Assembly: GCA_049322795.1 (NCBI GenBank)
Contig: JBMOQH010000005.1
Coordinates: 93,527-157,526 of the forward strand
Direction of reading: 5' to 3'
DNA length: 64,000 nucleotides
From: Immundisolibacter sp049322795
GTDB lineage: Bacteria > Pseudomonadota > Gammaproteobacteria > Immundisolibacterales > Immundisolibacteraceae
In this document: positions 36,560 to 48,496 of the stretch, in pieces
Layout: every line of letters starts with the position of its first letter
Numbering within the stretch: the first letter of the stretch is position 1
Program-made: the position numbers and the translations under genes
The notes under the pieces: model-generated
Database searches by the model: none
The model's input: only the letters and a program-made list of their open reading frames with translations
What the model was told of the DNA's origin: nothing

Positions 36560-36715
36560 CTTCGCTCCGCGCCGCTCAAGCAGCGCCTGGCTGCCGCCGG
36601 CAAGCCGCCGATGCTGATCCTGGGCGCCATGATGCGAAAGCTGCTGTGTGTCGCCTACGGCGTGCTGCGCTCCGGGCGGCCGTTCGATCCGGCCTTGCAT
36701 TCGATGGCGGGATAA
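36551..36715 (+). pseudogene. C-terminal remnant of an IS110-family transposase
   Basis: A frame ending at 36715 translates to LKQRLAAAGKPPMLILGAMM followed by RKLLCVAYGVLRSGRPFDP, the conserved C-terminal end of IS110/IS1111-family DEDD transposases. Only about 45-55 codons remain; the catalytic part and the other element end are gone, replaced by the nasT promoter. The first few codons may not be transposase sequence, because the nasT -24/-12 motif overlaps them. The remnant abuts half an attC site. IS1111-attC elements are known to insert into such sites. Confidence 0.75.
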
Positions 36716-36724
36716 CAGTATCTA

Positions 36725-36749
36725 CGCGGGCTGGAGCGCCCTGTTGGGC
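36725..36749 (-). other. Half attC site at the left end of the cassette array
   Basis: The plus strand reads GGCTGGAGCGCCCTGTTGGGC at 36729-36749. The matching end of the complete attC at 38302-38379 is GGCTGGAGCGCAGGGTTGGGC, identical at 18 of 21 positions. The other arm is missing and replaced by IS110-family DNA, so this is the surviving half of the attC of the last cassette. Confidence 0.65.
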
Positions 36750-36758
36750 CGCATCATG

Positions 36759-37271
36759 TCACTCAAGGTCAAGGCCAAGTGCCAAGGAGAACGAACCGAC
36801 GTTCTTGTTTGTGCGGGAGTCCTGTAGCGTGATGGGCATGTACTTGTCTGAACCATCGAAGTGGTACGCGTAGACGACTGATACAACGGACTGCTTGTCT
36901 TTGAAATCGAGAGCGTAGAACGCTGGCCTTACGATCATTGTGGCGCCGGACGATCGAACGCGGATTTCTCCAAAGATGCCCTCTCGTTGAAGCCGGTCGA
37001 TGAGCTTAAGGCGATCAGCTTGCATCTTCGGTGATTTATCGATTGTTGGCGCAGCTTGGGTATTGGCAGATGGAGTACTGGATGAAGAGCCTCCGCTTGA
37101 TGGATCAAGCATCGCACTCACGACTATGGCGCCGATTGCGATCACAACGATCCAGGTGAGTGTAGATATTCTTTGAGGCAAAGCTTTCTTCGCAGGCGCC
37201 CCGCATTTCGGACAGGAAGCCGCAGAGGTGCTTATCTCAGAACCGCACTCGTTGCATGAAACTATCGCCAT
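36759..37271 (-). CDS. Cassette-encoded zinc-ribbon membrane protein
   Basis: 170 residues from ATG with GGAG 6 bp upstream. The N-terminus has a zinc-ribbon CNECGSEISTSAASCPKCG (two CxxC pairs), then one membrane segment (WIVVIAIGAIVVSAML), a serine-rich linker and a soluble C-terminal domain of about 95 residues with no family I recognise. The topology suggests a cytoplasmic zinc ribbon and an extracytoplasmic domain. It is the leftmost cassette and visibly lower in GC than flanking genes. Function unknown. Confidence 0.7.
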   Translation of the reverse strand: MAIVSCNECGSEISTSAASCPKCGAPAKKALPQRISTLTWIVVIAIGAIVVSAMLDPSSGGSSSSTPSANTQAAPTIDKSPKMQADRLKLIDRLQREGIFGEIRVRSSGATMIVRPAFYALDFKDKQSVVSVVYAYHFDGSDKYMPITLQDSRTNKNVGSFSLALGLDLE

Positions 37272-37295
37272 AAGGCTCCCTCCGATTTGGTTGTG

Positions 37296-37355
37296 GCCCA
37301 ACGCCTGAGTTAAGGCGAGCCGCGGAGCGGCTTCGCCTTGAACGAATTGTTAGAT
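37296..37355 (-). other. attC recombination site (59-base element)
   Basis: 60 bp bounded by GCCCAAC and GTTAGAT core sites. Inside, GAGTTAAGGCGAGCCGC and GCGGCTTCGCCTTGAAC form the long imperfect palindrome of a classical attC, with the AACGCCTGAGTTAAG and TTGAACGAATTGTTAGATG arms very close to attC sites of known resistance cassettes. It separates the zinc-ribbon cassette from the 115-residue-protein cassette. Confidence 0.9.
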
Positions 37356-37370
37356 GCCCAGCCCACGACG

Positions 37371-37718
37371 CTAGCCTACGAACCGCTTGGTGAGAAAGGC
37401 AACCAAAAGCGCTGCGACAATGCTAAAGACCCACTTGAACACGGCAGGAAGATGCTTGCAGGTCTTGCCAGTGAGCGATGCAGCCCGAGCAAGCTCCTCT
37501 AGTACACGAAGGTACTCACGGCCAGAAATAGTGATGCTGGGATTAAGGAAGGCTGGGCCATCGAAGCTGGACGTGTCAATCGCCTCCATGTAGCCGGAAG
37601 CGATGAGGTCTCGGACAGCTTGAACGGAGACAGGCGACTCAGAATCGATGCTGGCGGGCAAAGTGCCAGCAGCAGCTTGACGAAGAATCAGCAGGTGCGG
37701 GTCAATGTCCATGGGCAT
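37371..37718 (-). CDS. Cassette-encoded small protein with C-terminal membrane anchor
   Basis: 115 residues. Residues 1-80 look helical with a short beta hairpin (NPSITISGREYLRVLEEL), a shape seen in small winged-helix-like proteins. Residues about 95-110 form a membrane segment (WVFSIVAALLVAFLTKRF), giving a tail-anchored layout. It begins inside the attC at the GTTAGATGCCCATG border, so ATG 37718 or ATG 37712 could be the start; leaderless or read-through translation is typical of cassettes. No family recognised. Confidence 0.65.
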   Translation of the reverse strand: MPMDIDPHLLILRQAAAGTLPASIDSESPVSVQAVRDLIASGYMEAIDTSSFDGPAFLNPSITISGREYLRVLEELARAASLTGKTCKHLPAVFKWVFSIVAALLVAFLTKRFVG

Positions 37719-37795
37719 CTAACGCAGAGCTAATCCGCGAGCGAAGGCGGCGCGGAGCGCCGACGTAGCGAGTCGGCTTGAGCGACGTGTTATAC
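37717..37795 (-). other. attC recombination site
   Basis: 79 bp bounded on the plus strand by ATCTAAC and GTTATAC. The arms GCAGAGCTAATCCGC and GTCGGCTTGAGCGAC flank an inner GGCGGCGCGGAGCGCCG stem. Length and the asymmetric extra bases fit attC. It separates the 115-residue and 165-residue cassettes. Confidence 0.85.
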
Positions 37796-37800
37796 GCGCA

Positions 37801-38298
37801 CTATAAGTTTCCATGTGTTTCCAAAGCCGCCATGATTGCATTGTTCGCGTTTGTGAAGTTGTCGAGTTGGTCTCGGATGCCATAAGCCCATTTAACGCCA
37901 TGAAACAAATTATTCCGAAGACGATAAACAATAATGAGAAGTGTCGCGACGCAATCTGCCTCATTTGTGTTCGCGCCGCTGATTACGGCCTTAACTAGCT
38001 CTGGACTATCATCGCGGCGCAGGTTGAGACCGTCGAAGAGGTGCGAAAACTGACCGCCAACAAAATATCGATTCTTGAAGTAGGAGAGACTTTCCGAAAA
38101 TGGAGCAAGGTTCAGTCGATTTTGTGCCGCCCACTCGTGGACAAGTGCGAGGATTCGGTTTGAGGATGCGCTGGTATGCAGAGCCGTTGCCTCAAAGAAG
38201 CTCCAAAGCAAAGAAAAATACAATATGGCGGACCCCTCCTGATCCGACAGCTCGCCGAATCCCGGCGCCCTTTGATTTAGCCATGCGTGTGGATTCAT
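37801..38298 (-). CDS. Cassette-encoded protein with HEPN-like RNNxFHG motif
   Basis: 165 residues, predicted mainly helical and soluble. Near residue 128 it reads IVYRLRNNLFHGVKW, resembling the RNNxxH-type pocket of HEPN ribonuclease families and related unannotated proteins. The N-terminal part (SAILYFSLLWSFFEATAL) is the kind of helix often preceding this motif. If a real HEPN nuclease, it could be a stand-alone toxin or defence effector, but no antitoxin or partner NTase is adjacent. It starts 3 bp after the GTTATAC core of the preceding attC. Function is inferred from a single motif. Confidence 0.6.
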   Translation of the reverse strand: MNPHAWLNQRAPGFGELSDQEGSAILYFSLLWSFFEATALHTSASSNRILALVHEWAAQNRLNLAPFSESLSYFKNRYFVGGQFSHLFDGLNLRRDDSPELVKAVISGANTNEADCVATLLIIVYRLRNNLFHGVKWAYGIRDQLDNFTNANNAIMAALETHGNL

Positions 38299-38301
38299 AG
38301 C

Positions 38302-38379
38302 GTATAACGTTCTAGCTCAGCCGACGGCGGAAGCGGGCGAAGCCCGCTGTAGCCGGTCGGCTGGAGCGCAGGGTTGGGC
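38302..38379 (-). other. attC recombination site
   Basis: 78 bp bounded on the plus strand by GTATAAC and GTTGGGC. The arms CTAGCTCAGCCGACGGCGG and CCGGTCGGCTGGAGCG pair around GAAGCGGGCGAAGCCCGCT. It separates the 165-residue and 70-residue cassettes, and its right arm is the best match to the half site at 36729. Confidence 0.9.
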
Positions 38380-38386
38380 AATGAAG

Positions 38387-38599
38387 TTAGTGACAGTGGT
38401 AGGGAACAGAACCATTGTGACAACCAAATTTATCCGTTCCTCCGCTGTGGGATGGTGCCCCAATTGTTTCACCGTGCTCATGAGAATGGCCACTGTAAAA
38501 TACGACAGGCTTCCTTACATCGTTGAGGGCTGCATACGCAGCTGATCCCACCAATACCACAGCAGAAATTGCGATTAGAGCAACTTTCTTGGTTTTCAT
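38387..38599 (-). CDS. Cassette-encoded small secreted His/Cys-containing protein
   Basis: 70 residues. A signal peptide is clear (KTKKVALIAISAVVLVGSAAYA). The mature 45 residues have HSHEHGE and end in GTDKFGCHNGSVPYHCH. That ending is like the short C-terminal module seen in small exported proteins, including YHYH/excalibur-like proteins, and suggests metal binding by Cys and His. It is the first cassette next to the attI-like site, hence the position with the highest expected expression if a cassette promoter exists. Function unknown. Confidence 0.65.
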   Translation of the reverse strand: MKTKKVALIAISAVVLVGSAAYAALNDVRKPVVFYSGHSHEHGETIGAPSHSGGTDKFGCHNGSVPYHCH

Positions 38600-38644
38600 A
38601 ATTAACCTCTACTTTGTATGCTGCATGGATGGCGATGCCGTGAC

Positions 38645-38704
38645 GCCCAACGTGAAGTAGGCACCTGCGCAGGTGTATATCGAATATCGACTGAGGTGTA
38701 TAAC
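38645..38704 (-). other. attI-like site at the right end of the cassette array
   Basis: On the minus strand GTTGGGC (38651-38645) is where the first cassette joins. The 50 bp before it hold another GTTATAC core in the same direction, two direct repeats (ATACACCT) 23 bp apart, and the palindrome CACCTGCGCAGGTG. Direct repeats leading to a single GTTRRRY junction resemble attI rather than attC. No integrase gene is found in the adjoining 230 bp or anywhere in the window. A degenerate attC is the alternative. Confidence 0.4.
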
Positions 38705-38909
38705 ACGTCCTGCCGTATAGTAACTCGTTGTTTCATAAAAGCGTGTCTCAAAAAGGGGCCAGATGCGACCGGCAAACACACCTTCAGCGCGACAGCCCAA
38801 ACCGCACCATTGGGCGTGTGAGCAAATTCGCATCAAGCATTGCAGCAGACGCTCGGAAACGCAACGGTTTCGCTGGGCAGGGCAACCGGCGCCGTGCCCA
38901 CCAAGTCTG

Positions 38910-38933
38910 AAAAATCCGACGAACGGGTTTTTT
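38910..38933 (-). terminator. Terminator-like hairpin after priA
   Basis: The plus strand reads AAAAATCCG-ACGAA-CGGGTTTTTT; on the minus strand the stem has one mismatch and ends in TTTTT. It begins 4 bp after the priA stop and could end the gltBD-hemE-priA transcript. The 38705-38909 stretch to its left holds no gene or integrase remnant that I can recognise. Confidence 0.45.
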
Positions 38934-38937
38934 CCTG

Positions 38938-41121
38938 CTAATACGTATCCGCCGGGTCCACATCCAGCGACCAGCGCACCTGCCGCGCCGCAGGCAACCG
39001 GGCAAGCGCCGGAATCCAATGCCGCAACAGCGCGTGCAGGGGCGCGCGGCGGCGGGCCTGCAGCAGGAGCTGCGCCCGGTAGCGGCCGGCGCGCTTGGGC
39101 ATGGGCGCCGGCACGGGGCCGAGCAGTTCCACGCCGGCGTGGCCGAGTTCGGCCGCCAGCGACAGGGTTTCGCCGAGGAACCACAGCGCTTCCTGCGCGC
39201 CGGGCGCCTCGGCCCGCAGCAGGGCCAGGTGACTGAACGGCGGCCAGCCGGCGGCTTCGCGCTCGGCCAGCAGGCCGCGCGCAAAGGTGCCGTAGCCGCC
39301 GCGCAGCAGGGTGCCCCACAACGGGTGCTGCGGCTGGTGGGTCTGGATCAGCACCCGGCCGGCGTCGGCGCCGCGCCCGCAGCGGCCGGCCACCTGGTGG
39401 ATGGTCTGCGCCAGGCGCTCGGTGGCGCGAAAATCGGCCGCGAACAGGCCCTGGTCGGCGTCGAGGATGCCGACCAGCGTGACGGCCGGGAAGTGGTGCC
39501 CCTTGGCGAGCATCTGCGTGCCGATGAGGATGTCGGCGCGGCCGTCGCGCGCGGCGGCCAGGTGATCGTCCAGCGCACCGCGCCGGCGCGTGCTGTCGCG
39601 ATCCACGCGCAGCACGGCGTGGTCCGGGAACAGGGCCGCCAGATCCGCCTCGATGCGCTCGGTGCCGACGCCGAGCGGCAGCAGTTCGGCGCTGCCGCAC
39701 TCACCACAGGCGGCCGGCGCCGGCCGCTCGCTGCCGCAGTGATGACACAGCAACACGCGCCGCGCGCGGTGCAGCGTGTAGTGCGCGTCGCAGCGCGTGC
39801 ATTTGGGCACCCAGCCGCAGGCGTGGCACAGCAGCACCGGCGCGTAACCGCGGCGGTTCAGGAACAGCATCACCTGCCGCCCGGCGGCGAGTTCGTCCCG
39901 CATCGCGGCGGCCAGTGCGGGCGATACGAGGCCCGTCATGCGCTGGTGGCGCACGTCCAGCAGGTCGATCTGCGGCAGGCGCGCGCTGCCGGCCCGCTCG
40001 TGCAGATGCAGCGCCCGGTACTGGCCGCTGTGCGCGTTCGCCAGGCTCTCCAGCGACGGCGTGGCGCTGCCGAGCAGCACCGGCACGCCGTCGATGCGCG
40101 CGCGCAGCACGGCCATGTCGCGCGCGTGGTAGCGAAAACCGTCCTGCTGCTTGTAGGAGCTGTCGTGCTCCTCGTCGACCACGATCAGGCCCGGGCGCGC
40201 CAGCGGCGCGAACACCGCCGAACGGGTGCCGATCAGCACGCCGGCGCGGCCGTCGCGTGCCGCAAGCCAGGCGGCGAGCCGCTCGCCGTCCGCCAGACCC
40301 GAGTGCAGCACCGCCACGGCGGCGCCGAAACGGGCCCGAAAGCGCGCTTCGGTCTGCGGGGTAAGACCAATTTCCGGCACCAGCACCAGCGCCTGGCGGC
40401 CGGCGGCGAGCGTCGCCTCGATGGCGGCCAGGTACACCTCGGTCTTGCCGCTGCCGGTGACGCCGTCGAGCAGAAAGGCGTGGAAACCGCTGGCCGCGGT
40501 CACCGCGTCCACCGCCGCCTGCTGCGCGCCGCTTAAGGCCGGTGCCGGCTGCGGCGCGGTGGCCGTGGCTGCCCCGGGCGCCCGCTCCCGCCGCTCGATC
40601 CAGCCTTTGCCGGCCAGCGTCCGGGCGGACGGGCGCCAGCCGTCGAGCGTGGCGTCGAGTTCAGCTTCACTGCACGGGCCATCGGCCAGCGCACGCAGCA
40701 GCAGTGCCTGGCGGGGCGCGCGCGAAACGCCGTCGGGCGCTGGCGCCGAGTCGGCAAGGTGCCACTCCCAGTCCGGTGCCAGGCGCGCCGGTCGGCCGGC
40801 GCGCAGCAGCGCCGGCAGGGTGCCGACGAACACCTCGCCCGGCGGCGCGTGGTAGTAGTCGGCGGCGCGCTGCAGCAGGTCAAGCAGCGGCGGCGCGAGC
40901 AGCGGCTCGGCGTCGATCGCCTCGTGGATGTGCCGCAGCTGCGCGTCCGCCACCTCGGCATGGGCGGCGTGCGCCACCACCAGGCCAACCCGGCCGTGGC
41001 GGCCGAAGGGCACGCGCACCCGGCAGCCGATCGCCGGCGGCGGCGCGTTGAACAGGGGCAGATAGTCGAACAGGTGACGCAGCGGCGCGTCGATGGCGAC
41101 CTTGAGGATCAGCCGCGACAC
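38938..41121 (-). CDS. priA: Primosomal replication protein N' (PriA helicase)
   Basis: 727 residues from a GTG (VSRLILKVAIDAPL) 8 bp after the hemE stop; E. coli-like length. The N-terminal DNA-binding domain is followed by the helicase motifs DGVTGSGKTEVY (Walker A), VDEEHDSSYKQQDGFRYHARD, GSATPSLES and the late QVAGRCGRG. Between them lie the zinc-binding cysteines CHACGWVPKCTRC and CHHCGSERPAPAACGECGS. PriA reloads the replicative helicase at stalled forks. It is the last gene of the glt-hem operon. Confidence 0.94.
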   Translation of the reverse strand: MSRLILKVAIDAPLRHLFDYLPLFNAPPPAIGCRVRVPFGRHGRVGLVVAHAAHAEVADAQLRHIHEAIDAEPLLAPPLLDLLQRAADYYHAPPGEVFVGTLPALLRAGRPARLAPDWEWHLADSAPAPDGVSRAPRQALLLRALADGPCSEAELDATLDGWRPSARTLAGKGWIERRERAPGAATATAPQPAPALSGAQQAAVDAVTAASGFHAFLLDGVTGSGKTEVYLAAIEATLAAGRQALVLVPEIGLTPQTEARFRARFGAAVAVLHSGLADGERLAAWLAARDGRAGVLIGTRSAVFAPLARPGLIVVDEEHDSSYKQQDGFRYHARDMAVLRARIDGVPVLLGSATPSLESLANAHSGQYRALHLHERAGSARLPQIDLLDVRHQRMTGLVSPALAAAMRDELAAGRQVMLFLNRRGYAPVLLCHACGWVPKCTRCDAHYTLHRARRVLLCHHCGSERPAPAACGECGSAELLPLGVGTERIEADLAALFPDHAVLRVDRDSTRRRGALDDHLAAARDGRADILIGTQMLAKGHHFPAVTLVGILDADQGLFAADFRATERLAQTIHQVAGRCGRGADAGRVLIQTHQPQHPLWGTLLRGGYGTFARGLLAEREAAGWPPFSHLALLRAEAPGAQEALWFLGETLSLAAELGHAGVELLGPVPAPMPKRAGRYRAQLLLQARRRAPLHALLRHWIPALARLPAARQVRWSLDVDPADTY

Positions 41122-41129
41122 GGGCGCGA

Positions 41130-42203
41130 TCAGGCGTGGTACGGCGCGCTCAGCTCGTGCACGGCGTCGACCAGCACGCGCACGTGCTCGGGGTCGGTCT
41201 GCTGCAGCACGCCGTGGCCGAGGTTGAACACGTGCCCCGGCCCGGCGCCGTAGCTTTGGAGAATGCGCGCCACCTCGGCGCGGATGCGCTGCGGCGGCGC
41301 GAACAGCGCGATCGGGTCGAGATTGCCCTGCAGCGCCACCCGCCCGCCGGTGGCCGCGCGCACGGCGCCGAGCTCCTGCGTCCAGTCGACGCCGAGCGCG
41401 GCGGCGCCGATGCCGGCCTGCTCGGCCAGCCACTGGCCGCCGCCCTTGGTGAACAGGATCAGCGGCAGCCCGCGCGCCGCGGCGCTGGCGCCAAGCCGCT
41501 CGACCACGTGCGCCTGGTAGGCCAGCGAGAATTCGCGATACGCCGGCGTGCTGAGCACCCCGCCCCAGGTGTCGAACAGCATCAGCGCCTGGGCGCCGGC
41601 CGCCGCCTGCGCTTCGAGGTAATCGGCCACGGTGTCGGCGAGCAGCGCGAGCAGGCGATGCAGGGCCGCGGGGTCGGTGTACGACAGGCCCTTGATGAGC
41701 CGGAAATCGTCGCTGCCGCCGCCTTCCACCATGTAGCAGGCGAGCGTCCACGGGCTGCCGGAGAAGCCGATCAGCGGCACCCGGCCGGCGAGTTCACGGC
41801 GCAGCACGCGCACGGTGTCGAACACGTACGGCAGCGCGCGCTCCACGTCCGGCGCCCGCAGGGCATCGATGTCCGCGGCGCGGCGCAGCGGGCGCTCGAA
41901 CCGCGGCCCCTCGCCCTCCACGAAGTGCAGGCCGAGACCCAGCGCGTCCGGGATGGTGAGGATGTCGGAGAACAGGATGGCGGCGTCGAGATCGAACCGC
42001 GCCAGCGGCTGCAGCGTGACCTCGCAGGCCAGCTCCGGGCTGCGCATCAGGTTGAGGAAACTGCCGGCCCGCTCGCGCGTGGCGCGGTATTCGGGCAGGT
42101 AGCGCCCGGCCTGGCGCATGATCCACACCGGCGTGCGGTCCACCGGTTCCCGGCGCAGCGCCCGCAGCAGGCGGTCGTTGCCCAGCGGCGGCAGGCTTGC
42201 CAC
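41130..42203 (-). CDS. hemE: Uroporphyrinogen decarboxylase
   Basis: 357 residues. The family signature PVWIMRQAGRYLPEYR is at residues 25-40, with FSDILTIPDALG, IGFSGSPWTLACYMVEG and FDTWGGVLS further on. It decarboxylates uroporphyrinogen III to coproporphyrinogen III in heme synthesis in the cytoplasm. It starts 4 bp after gltD, so it is co-transcribed with glutamate synthase genes, an arrangement found in several proteobacteria. Confidence 0.96.
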   Translation of the reverse strand: MASLPPLGNDRLLRALRREPVDRTPVWIMRQAGRYLPEYRATRERAGSFLNLMRSPELACEVTLQPLARFDLDAAILFSDILTIPDALGLGLHFVEGEGPRFERPLRRAADIDALRAPDVERALPYVFDTVRVLRRELAGRVPLIGFSGSPWTLACYMVEGGGSDDFRLIKGLSYTDPAALHRLLALLADTVADYLEAQAAAGAQALMLFDTWGGVLSTPAYREFSLAYQAHVVERLGASAAARGLPLILFTKGGGQWLAEQAGIGAAALGVDWTQELGAVRAATGGRVALQGNLDPIALFAPPQRIRAEVARILQSYGAGPGHVFNLGHGVLQQTDPEHVRVLVDAVHELSAPYHA

Positions 42204-42207
42204 CGCC

Positions 42208-43638
42208 TTACAGACCGAGGTACTGGAGGATGCCCTCGGCGGCCTGGCGGCCGTCGTAAACCGCCGTCACCACCAGATCCGCGCCGCGCACCATGTCGCC
42301 GCCGGCGAACACCTTCGGGTTGGCGGTCTGGTGCGGATATTTGGCGCTGGCCGGAGCGTGCACGCGCCCGCCGGCGTCGGTGGCGATGCCGGCCTGTTCG
42401 AACCAGGCGGGCGGATTCGGCCGAAAGCCGAAGGCGATGATCACGGCGTCGGCCGGCACCACTTCCTCGCTGCCCGGAATGGGCTGCGGCTGGCGGCGAC
42501 CCTTGGCGTCCGGCAGGCCGAGTTCGGTCGTAACCATCTTGACGCCGCAGGCGTGGCCGTCGGGGCCAGCCACGATTTCCAGCGGCTGGCGGTTCCACAG
42601 GAACTGCACGCCCTCATCCTTGGCATTGCCCACTTCGGTGCGCGAGCCCGGCATGTTGCGCTCGTCGCGGCGATAGGCGCAGGTGACCTCGGCCGCACCC
42701 TGGCGGATGGCGGTGCGGTTGCAGTCCATGGCGGTGTCGCCGCCGCCGAGCACCACCACGCGCTTGCCGGCAAGGTCGATGAAGTCGGCCGGATCGCGCT
42801 CGAAGCCGAGCTGGCGGTTGGCGTTGGCGACCAGGTACGGCAGCGCGGCGGTGACGCCCGGCAGGTTCTCGCCGGGAAACCCGCCCTCGACGAACTTGTA
42901 GGTGCCCATGCCCATGAACACGGCGTCGTAGTCGACGAGCAGGCTGTCGAAGGTGACGTCGCGGCCGACCTCCACGCCCAGCCGGAATTCGATGCCCATG
43001 CCCTCGAAGATGGCGCGACGCCGCTTCACCACGTCCTTTTCGAGCTTGAAGCCGGGGATGCCGAACGTCAGCAGGCCGCCGATCTCTGGGTAGCGGTCGA
43101 ACACCACCGCCTTGACGCCGGCACGCGCCAGCACGTCGGCGCAGCCAAGGCCCGCCGGCCCCGCGCCGATGACTGCCACGCGCCTGCCGGTGGCGACCAC
43201 GTTCGACAGGTCCGGCTTCCAGCCGAGCTTGAAGGCTTCCTCGCTGATGAACTTCTCGATCGAGCCGATGGTGACGGCGCCCAGACCATCGTTCATGGTG
43301 CAGGCGCCCTCGCACAGGCGGTCCTGCGGGCAGATGCGGCCGCAGATTTCGGGCAGCGAGTTGGTCTGGTTGGACAGCTCGGCGGCTTCCAGGATCTTGC
43401 CGTCCTGCACCAGCTTCAGCCAGTCGGGGATGAAGTTGTGCACCGGGCACTGCCACTCGCAGTACGGGTTGCCGCAGTCCACGCAGCGCGCCGCCTGCCG
43501 CGCGGCGGTGGCGGCATCGAAGGGCAGGTAAATCTCGTCGAAATGGCGGATGCGCTGCGCCGCCGGCTGCTTGTCGAGCTGACGCGGCACTTCCAGGAAT
43601 TGCAGCGGGTTCTTGCGGGATTTTGGGGCGGCGGCCAT
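42208..43638 (-). CDS. gltD: Glutamate synthase small subunit
   Basis: 476 residues. The N-terminal region has two cysteine clusters for 4Fe-4S centres (CVDCGNPYCEWQCPVHNFIP and CGRICPQDRLCEGAC, listed as key motifs). FAD binding follows at RVAVIGAGPAGLGCADVLARAG and NADPH binding at RVVVLGGGDTAMDC. It supplies electrons from NADPH to GltB for conversion of glutamine and 2-oxoglutarate to glutamate. It is 42 bp downstream of gltB and receives ammonium nitrogen produced by the nitrite reductase encoded nearby. Confidence 0.95.
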   Translation of the reverse strand: MAAAPKSRKNPLQFLEVPRQLDKQPAAQRIRHFDEIYLPFDAATAARQAARCVDCGNPYCEWQCPVHNFIPDWLKLVQDGKILEAAELSNQTNSLPEICGRICPQDRLCEGACTMNDGLGAVTIGSIEKFISEEAFKLGWKPDLSNVVATGRRVAVIGAGPAGLGCADVLARAGVKAVVFDRYPEIGGLLTFGIPGFKLEKDVVKRRRAIFEGMGIEFRLGVEVGRDVTFDSLLVDYDAVFMGMGTYKFVEGGFPGENLPGVTAALPYLVANANRQLGFERDPADFIDLAGKRVVVLGGGDTAMDCNRTAIRQGAAEVTCAYRRDERNMPGSRTEVGNAKDEGVQFLWNRQPLEIVAGPDGHACGVKMVTTELGLPDAKGRRQPQPIPGSEEVVPADAVIIAFGFRPNPPAWFEQAGIATDAGGRVHAPASAKYPHQTANPKVFAGGDMVRGADLVVTAVYDGRQAAEGILQYLGL

Positions 43639-43680
43639 TGGACGGTTCGTTTCCGTTACGAAGATGGGACGGGCCGTCGT

Positions 43681-48141
<4,461 letters not shown>

Positions 48142-48496
48142 TGAATTCTGACTTCTCTCGCTGGCGGCACGGGAACGGATGCAGGGTGCCGAGTCGACTG
48201 GCCGGACGAGCCGGCCAAAAACGAACCGGCGATTCTAACCATGCGCACCATGCCCCACAAATGTGCAAAACGACAACCGACGCACCAGCCAACAGCCCGG
48301 GCGCTGGCGGCGCTGACCGCAATCCGGGGGCGCAAGCCCGCCGGCCATGACGGCGGCGGTATCGCAACGGCAACCTGCTAGACTGCGTGAGCCCTGCCAA
48401 ATCAGCAGTTGCAAGGGCCGTGCCCAGACGCATCGGTCCGCCCCCCTGACACCGGACTGGCCAACCGCCACGTCCTTCAGCGCAACGAGGAGCCCC
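48142..48496. promoter_or_regulatory. Divergent gltB/sodB intergenic region
   Basis: 355 bp without a gene. It must hold the gltB promoter (minus strand) and the sodB promoter. An extended -10 TGCTAGACT is visible at 48376-48384 on the plus strand, 112 bp before sodB. On the gltB side I see no clear -10/-35 or sigma-54 motif; a GGCCGG...CCGGCC inverted repeat lies at about 48199-48214. AACGAGGAG is the sodB ribosome binding site. Confidence 0.4.

Noticed and set aside
36514..36630. N-terminal extension of NasT into upstream DNA
   Set aside because: The frame is open but the receiver domain starts at MMSLSPLRVMLVDDD and the extension overlaps the sigma-54 promoter and IS remnant.
38705..38935. 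Remnant of an integron integrase beside the attI-like site
   Set aside because: All three plus-strand frames and the minus-strand frames were read and none shows tyrosine-recombinase motifs.
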